NCBI GenBank assembly: GCA_004556055.1
Contig: SFIW01000055.1
Coordinates: 1-9,045 of the forward strand
Origin: Planctomycetaceae bacterium
GTDB lineage: Bacteria; Planctomycetota; Planctomycetia; Pirellulales; Thermoguttaceae
Direction of reading: 5' to 3'
DNA: 9,045 bases
Under the pieces are notes generated by a model, which did not search any database, had not been told where the DNA came from, and saw only the letters and a list, made by a program, of their open reading frames with translations. Positions within the stretch are counted from its first letter, which is position 1, and each line of letters opens with the position of its first letter. Both the position numbers and the translations under genes were made by a program. Positions 6,295 to 9,045 of this stretch are shown in pieces.

Positions 6295-7335
6295 ATGACG
6301 CGTAGAAAACCGATTCATCCGCGACGCGACGGCGTGACGCTCATTGAGCTTCTGGTAGTTGCGTCCATCATGTTGACGATCGCCGCTGTCAGCGTGCCGT
6401 CTATCAAACCCATGATGGAGTCGCAAGCGACAGCGCGAGGCGCGCAGACTGTCGCTACTTATCTTGAACGTGCGAAATCGCGCGCAAAAGCCACGAGGAG
6501 ACCATGTGGCGTTGTTTTTGAATACTTTGACGGGACTTGGGATGGGGGAAATATAGGTTCTGCCTCGCTCGTTTTGCGTCAAATGGAAGTTCCGCCTTCT
6601 TTTTCCGGGTATGACACAACTTCCAGAGTGAGCGTTGCCCCTTGGCAAGGTCTTTGGAACAACGGAAAGAAGATCTCCGAAATCTACAATTATGAAGCGG
6701 GATGGGCAAGTTTCGTTTCGGGAGAGCAAGAGCCTAAGATCCAGTTCAATTATATAGGACCATACTATAGAATTATTTACAAAGATGGGTTGGCTTATAC
6801 CGACGGGTCTCCAGCCGGGCCATATTTTATTGAAGAAATACCTGGCGTCGAGACGCCTGTAGGAAGGGATTTTGCCTATCAAATTGAGTGCGATCCTCGA
6901 ACAACAATGACGTCTCCTGTTGGGATGCCCGAAGGAACGGTTGTTGATCTTGAATTTTCCGGATCCGAATCGAATTTCTTCGCGAAGGGGAAAAACGTCG
7001 TAGTGATGTTTGCTCCGACTGGCGAAGTGGACTATATCATAGATGACGGCGAGCGCAAAAATGTCGCGGATACTCTCTACTTTTTGATTGGTAGATGGGA
7101 TCGTATCTCAGCTCTTGGTATTTCGGACGACGGTTATGAAACGATGGCGGAAGACGGGCTTTGGAACTTTGAAGATCCGACCAATTTTTGGGTGGCCATT
7201 AATACGCGTACTGGCGTAGTAACGACTGCGGAAGTTTCAGAGCCTTTCGCTTATACTCTTGGGGATTGGGCGTCTGCCGTTTATGAATCAAGGGAGTTTG
7301 CAAGGTTCTCTAAAAGAAATTTAGGAGGCCGTTGA
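6295..7335 (+). CDS. GspH-like minor pseudopilin
   Basis: Probable minor (tip) pseudopilin, 346 residues, much longer than a typical GspH. The start at 6295 is favoured by GGAG 6 bases upstream; the ATG at 6283 would add four residues. The class III signal is cut after Gly13 as DG|VTLIELLVVASIML, so +1 is Val in place of the usual Phe while Glu at +5 is kept. The next region, RGAQTVATYLERAKSRAKAT with RPCGVVFE, resembles the start of the GspH globular domain, where a helix is followed by the first strand. Later segments include LRQMEVPP, VVMFAPTGEVD and FWVAINTRTGVVTTAE, which look like GspH/FimT-type beta strands. The gene ends one base before the next ATG, and its last codons contain the next gene's ribosome binding site. 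FimT- or FimU-like is the alternative name. Confidence 0.82.
   Translation: MTRRKPIHPRRDGVTLIELLVVASIMLTIAAVSVPSIKPMMESQATARGAQTVATYLERAKSRAKATRRPCGVVFEYFDGTWDGGNIGSASLVLRQMEVPPSFSGYDTTSRVSVAPWQGLWNNGKKISEIYNYEAGWASFVSGEQEPKIQFNYIGPYYRIIYKDGLAYTDGSPAGPYFIEEIPGVETPVGRDFAYQIECDPRTTMTSPVGMPEGTVVDLEFSGSESNFFAKGKNVVVMFAPTGEVDYIIDDGERKNVADTLYFLIGRWDRISALGISDDGYETMAEDGLWNFEDPTNFWVAINTRTGVVTTAEVSEPFAYTLGDWASAVYESREFARFSKRNLGGR
7323..7328 (+). promoter_or_regulatory. Strong ribosome binding site within the end of the GspH-like gene
   Basis: A perfect AGGAGG lies 8 bases before the ATG at 7337 and 11 before the ATG at 7340, favouring 7337. It is the strongest site in the window and overlaps the codons for the final Leu-Gly-Gly of the preceding protein. 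Confidence 0.8.
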
Positions 7336-7336
7336 T

Positions 7337-8479
7337 ATGATGAAAGACTCTTGGTTTTTTACTTCATGCGTGCATAAGGCCTTCAATAATCGTCGTGGAG
7401 AGACCCTTGTTGAGATTCTTGCAGCGATAACGGTTTTGAGTATCGGTCTTGTTGGCGTTCTTGCCGCAATTCCGTTCGGCGGTTTTAGGATGTCTCAGAT
7501 GTCTGAGGCGGATAATTCCGCCGCCGTAGGTCGTAATGCTGTGCGCTTAATGAGAACTCACGGTTGGTGCAACCCCAATAACTGGAGATTGAACGACCTA
7601 TCTGTTGGAATCTCTGGCGGACGCAATCTCCCCGTAGTGACTTACGATTCAAACGAGTATAAATTAGACCTGACGTATCCGTTTTTTATTGACCCAAGAG
7701 ATTCGTCAAGAGATTCGTATGGCAATCCTTCTGCGCTTCATTTCTATCCGGTAAATGCAAATTCTGAAGTTAAGGGTAAGGAACTCGTTCTCCCTTATGT
7801 ATCTCCTTTGGGGGATAACGGCCAAATGTTGGGGAGTAGCGTCTTCTTTCAAGTCGACGATTTTACTTCGGGAAGTGAAGTCGCCGATGCGAACGATTCT
7901 TATCGACCAAGACTTGAGATGGAATACGGCAATACTTCTTTTACGCAAATTCCTACCTATAATGGTCGTTATTCCTGGATGGCGACAGTGCGTCTCAAGT
8001 CGTCTCGCGAGCAAGATTTAACTCAGACGTATGTTTCCGATGTTGTTTCCGCAGACTACGACGCTGTCGTTTTTCGGGATCGCATTGCAGGCGACCAAAG
8101 AGCGATTGCCGCTAAACTTGCTACTGCGGGATACCAAGGCGGTACGATTGAACTGAATCTCACGACGATGGTGGGTGAAGGGGGAAGCGACGACGATTAT
8201 GCTCGTTTGCGCGAGCAGTTGGCTCAAACTCGCTATATCATGATTGCTGGAAACGACGACTACCGTGATTCGGGAACTTACGTTTTTGCACGGTGGTACA
8301 AGATTGCGAACTGGGCCAACATTGATGAAACAACCATCCGATTAGACGTGATCGGACCGAATATGCCTGAGAACTGGATGCCTAAGGAACATGAGAACTG
8401 GGAGGAAATGGATTATAGGCTCACGGCTCTCTTCTATCCCGGCGTTATCGGCGTTTACTCGGGTTCCGTAGCTTTTTGA
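7337..8479 (+). CDS. GspI/PilV-like minor pseudopilin
   Basis: Probable minor pseudopilin of the filament tip; 380 residues, far longer than classical GspI. The signal peptide is 21 residues and ends in NRRG; the sequence after the predicted cut is ETLVEILAAITVLSIGLVGV, so position +1 is Glu instead of Phe while Glu at +5 is present. The hydrophobic helix is followed by AAIPFGGFRM and an Ala/Asn-rich helix, a pattern seen in PilV/GspI-like proteins of planctomycetes. The remainder (HGWCNPNNW, WMATVRLKS and a long C-terminal region) contains no motif I can name. It begins one base after the GspH-like gene and is followed by a 213-base gap. GspJ is an alternative assignment. Confidence 0.8.
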   Translation: MMKDSWFFTSCVHKAFNNRRGETLVEILAAITVLSIGLVGVLAAIPFGGFRMSQMSEADNSAAVGRNAVRLMRTHGWCNPNNWRLNDLSVGISGGRNLPVVTYDSNEYKLDLTYPFFIDPRDSSRDSYGNPSALHFYPVNANSEVKGKELVLPYVSPLGDNGQMLGSSVFFQVDDFTSGSEVADANDSYRPRLEMEYGNTSFTQIPTYNGRYSWMATVRLKSSREQDLTQTYVSDVVSADYDAVVFRDRIAGDQRAIAAKLATAGYQGGTIELNLTTMVGEGGSDDDYARLREQLAQTRYIMIAGNDDYRDSGTYVFARWYKIANWANIDETTIRLDVIGPNMPENWMPKEHENWEEMDYRLTALFYPGVIGVYSGSVAF

Positions 8480-8537
8480 GGAACTCTCGGTAATGTCGTC
8501 TTTCAAATATATATAGTAAGAGTTAAGTTCTTAAATC

Positions 8538-8590
8538 GGACGCCGACGTCAACCGCCGCGCGCGAGTCGCGTCAGCGGGCGTCGGCGTCC
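8538..8590 (+). repeat. GC-rich inverted repeat with perfect 11-bp arms
   Basis: GGACGCCGACG (8538-8548) is the exact reverse complement of CGTCGGCGTCC (8580-8590). Inside it, CCGC (8553-8556) pairs with GCGG (8575-8578), and CGCG (8561-8564) with CGCG (8568-8571) around an AGT loop, so the whole 53 bases can fold. It is much richer in GC than the AT-rich bases on both sides. No T run follows on either strand, so an ordinary terminator is unlikely. It could be a repetitive extragenic palindrome, a protein site, or a transcript-stabilising hairpin. Confidence 0.7.
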
Positions 8591-8641
8591 TGTAATTTAT
8601 GCGTATAAATATGCCGTTTGATCGGCTGCATTTTGATATTA

Positions 8642-8673
8642 GACGCGGCGCTTTTTGAAAAAGGCGCGTAGTC
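8642..8673 (+). promoter_or_regulatory. Imperfect hairpin before the GspK-like start
   Basis: GAC (8642-8644) pairs with GTC (8671-8673); CG and CGC pair with GCG and CG within 8646-8668; TTTTT (8652-8656) faces AAAAA (8658-8662). The stem has small bulges and ends 7 bases before the ribosome binding site. It may tune translation of the next gene. Confidence 0.3.
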
Positions 8674-8680
8674 AAGTTCG

Positions 8681-8684
8681 GGAG
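8681..8684 (+). promoter_or_regulatory. Ribosome binding site of the GspK-like gene
   Basis: GGAG (within GGGAG) lies 8 bases before the ATG at 8693 and supports this start. Confidence 0.65.
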
Positions 8685-8692
8685 TCTCACTC

Positions 8693-9045
8693 ATGAAACG
8701 CCAAAATGAAATCCGCAGAACGGGCGTCGTCCTACTTCTCATCTTGGGACTTATGGCGATGTTTGCCATCTCCGTACTCTCCTATATGATCGTGACGTCG
8801 AATATGGCCGAGACTGCGCAGAACGCGCAAAAGCTTGACGCGGCGCTTAACGTGCCCCCTCAAGACGACGTGAACGTGGCGTTGCGTTCCTTGTTGATTG
8901 GCTCTAATAACCAAGCTAATCCAATTGGACCGTTCAGCATTCTCGAGAATATGTACGGCGATTGGCGCGTCTACGACTCCGATACAGATTCTGAAGATCG
9001 TTCTACGACCTTTGACGCCAAGGTGGCCATTTTCCCATATGAAGG
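8693..9045 (+). CDS. GspK/PilX-like tip pseudopilin (3' partial)
   Basis: The first 117 residues of a protein that continues past the window. It begins with a basic leader, MKRQNEIRRTG, followed by a hydrophobic helix VVLLLILGLMAMFAISVLSY to about residue 34. This resembles a pseudopilin N-terminus, but position +5 after Gly11 is Leu rather than Glu. GspK is the pseudopilin known to lack that Glu, which fits a tip role. The following region has DDVNVALRSLLIG and GPFSILENMYGDWRVYD; I associate similar segments (short repeats of NN, then SLLEDMYG) with very large GspK/PilX-like proteins of planctomycetes. The start is supported by GGAG 8 bases upstream. No stop codon is reached in this frame, so full length and C-terminal domains cannot be judged. 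Confidence 0.75.
   Translation, partial: MKRQNEIRRTGVVLLLILGLMAMFAISVLSYMIVTSNMAETAQNAQKLDAALNVPPQDDVNVALRSLLIGSNNQANPIGPFSILENMYGDWRVYDSDTDSEDRSTTFDAKVAIFPYE

Noticed and set aside
6229..6882. 217-codon open frame on the minus strand
   Set aside because: It lies opposite the GspH-like gene, has no upstream signals, and its translation has no domain-like pattern.
8476..8517. Possible promoter with TATAGT (8512-8517) before the GspK-like gene
   Set aside because: No acceptable -35 box is found 16-18 bases upstream; the AT-rich run alone is not sufficient evidence.
8538..8590. GC-rich inverted repeat as a Rho-independent terminator
   Set aside because: No T tract follows it on either strand, so it is reported as an inverted repeat of unknown role.

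Overview
The window carries part of a type II secretion / type IV pilus-like gene cluster, with every gene on the + strand. The likely host is a bacterium of the Planctomycetota, possibly Pirellulales. This is inferred from several things together: the style of the GspE and GspF proteins, a run of unusually large pseudopilins with motifs such as YGEYPPD, EFVDGWGKPI and DN[IL]xN, and a GspK/PilX-like protein with the motif SILENMYG. Base composition looks close to balanced. The assignment rests on family resemblance read by eye, not on a database search.

Layout. Positions 1-1413 hold the assembly ATPase (GspE/PilB family), whose 5' end lies before the window. It ends in three in-frame stop codons and a hairpin that looks like a terminator. 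Positions 1414-1736 form the longest gap between genes. It contains that hairpin, a strong sigma-70-like promoter (TTGAAA, 17 bases, TATACT) and a structured leader of about 200 nt. The platform protein GspF/PilC follows at 1737-3068. Five genes with class III (prepilin-type) signal peptides come next: 3200-4084, 4145-5191, 5198-6238, 6295-7335 and 7337-8479. The first three are GspG-like, the fourth is GspH-like and the fifth is GspI/PilV-like. After a 213-base gap with a perfect GC-rich inverted repeat, a GspK/PilX-like gene starts at 8693 and runs off the end of the window.

How the genes fit together. GspE would hydrolyse ATP in the cytoplasm and act on GspF in the inner membrane. GspF would add processed pseudopilins to a short periplasmic filament. 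The GspG-like proteins would form or modify the shaft, and the GspH-, GspI- and GspK-like proteins would form the tip. No prepilin peptidase, outer-membrane secretin or secreted substrate is seen here. gspF and the pseudopilins are probably co-transcribed, with close spacing (6 bases between genes 4 and 5, 1 base between genes 6 and 7) and ribosome binding sites placed inside the end of the preceding gene. gspE seems to sit in its own upstream unit.

The most interesting points are a tandem family of large GspG-like paralogs with a shared C-terminal motif, a His/Asp-rich metal-binding-like loop in only one of them, an extra hydrophobic segment inside the second domain of GspF, and non-standard +1 residues in two pseudopilins. 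I see no tRNA, rRNA, CRISPR array, insertion sequence or other mobile element.
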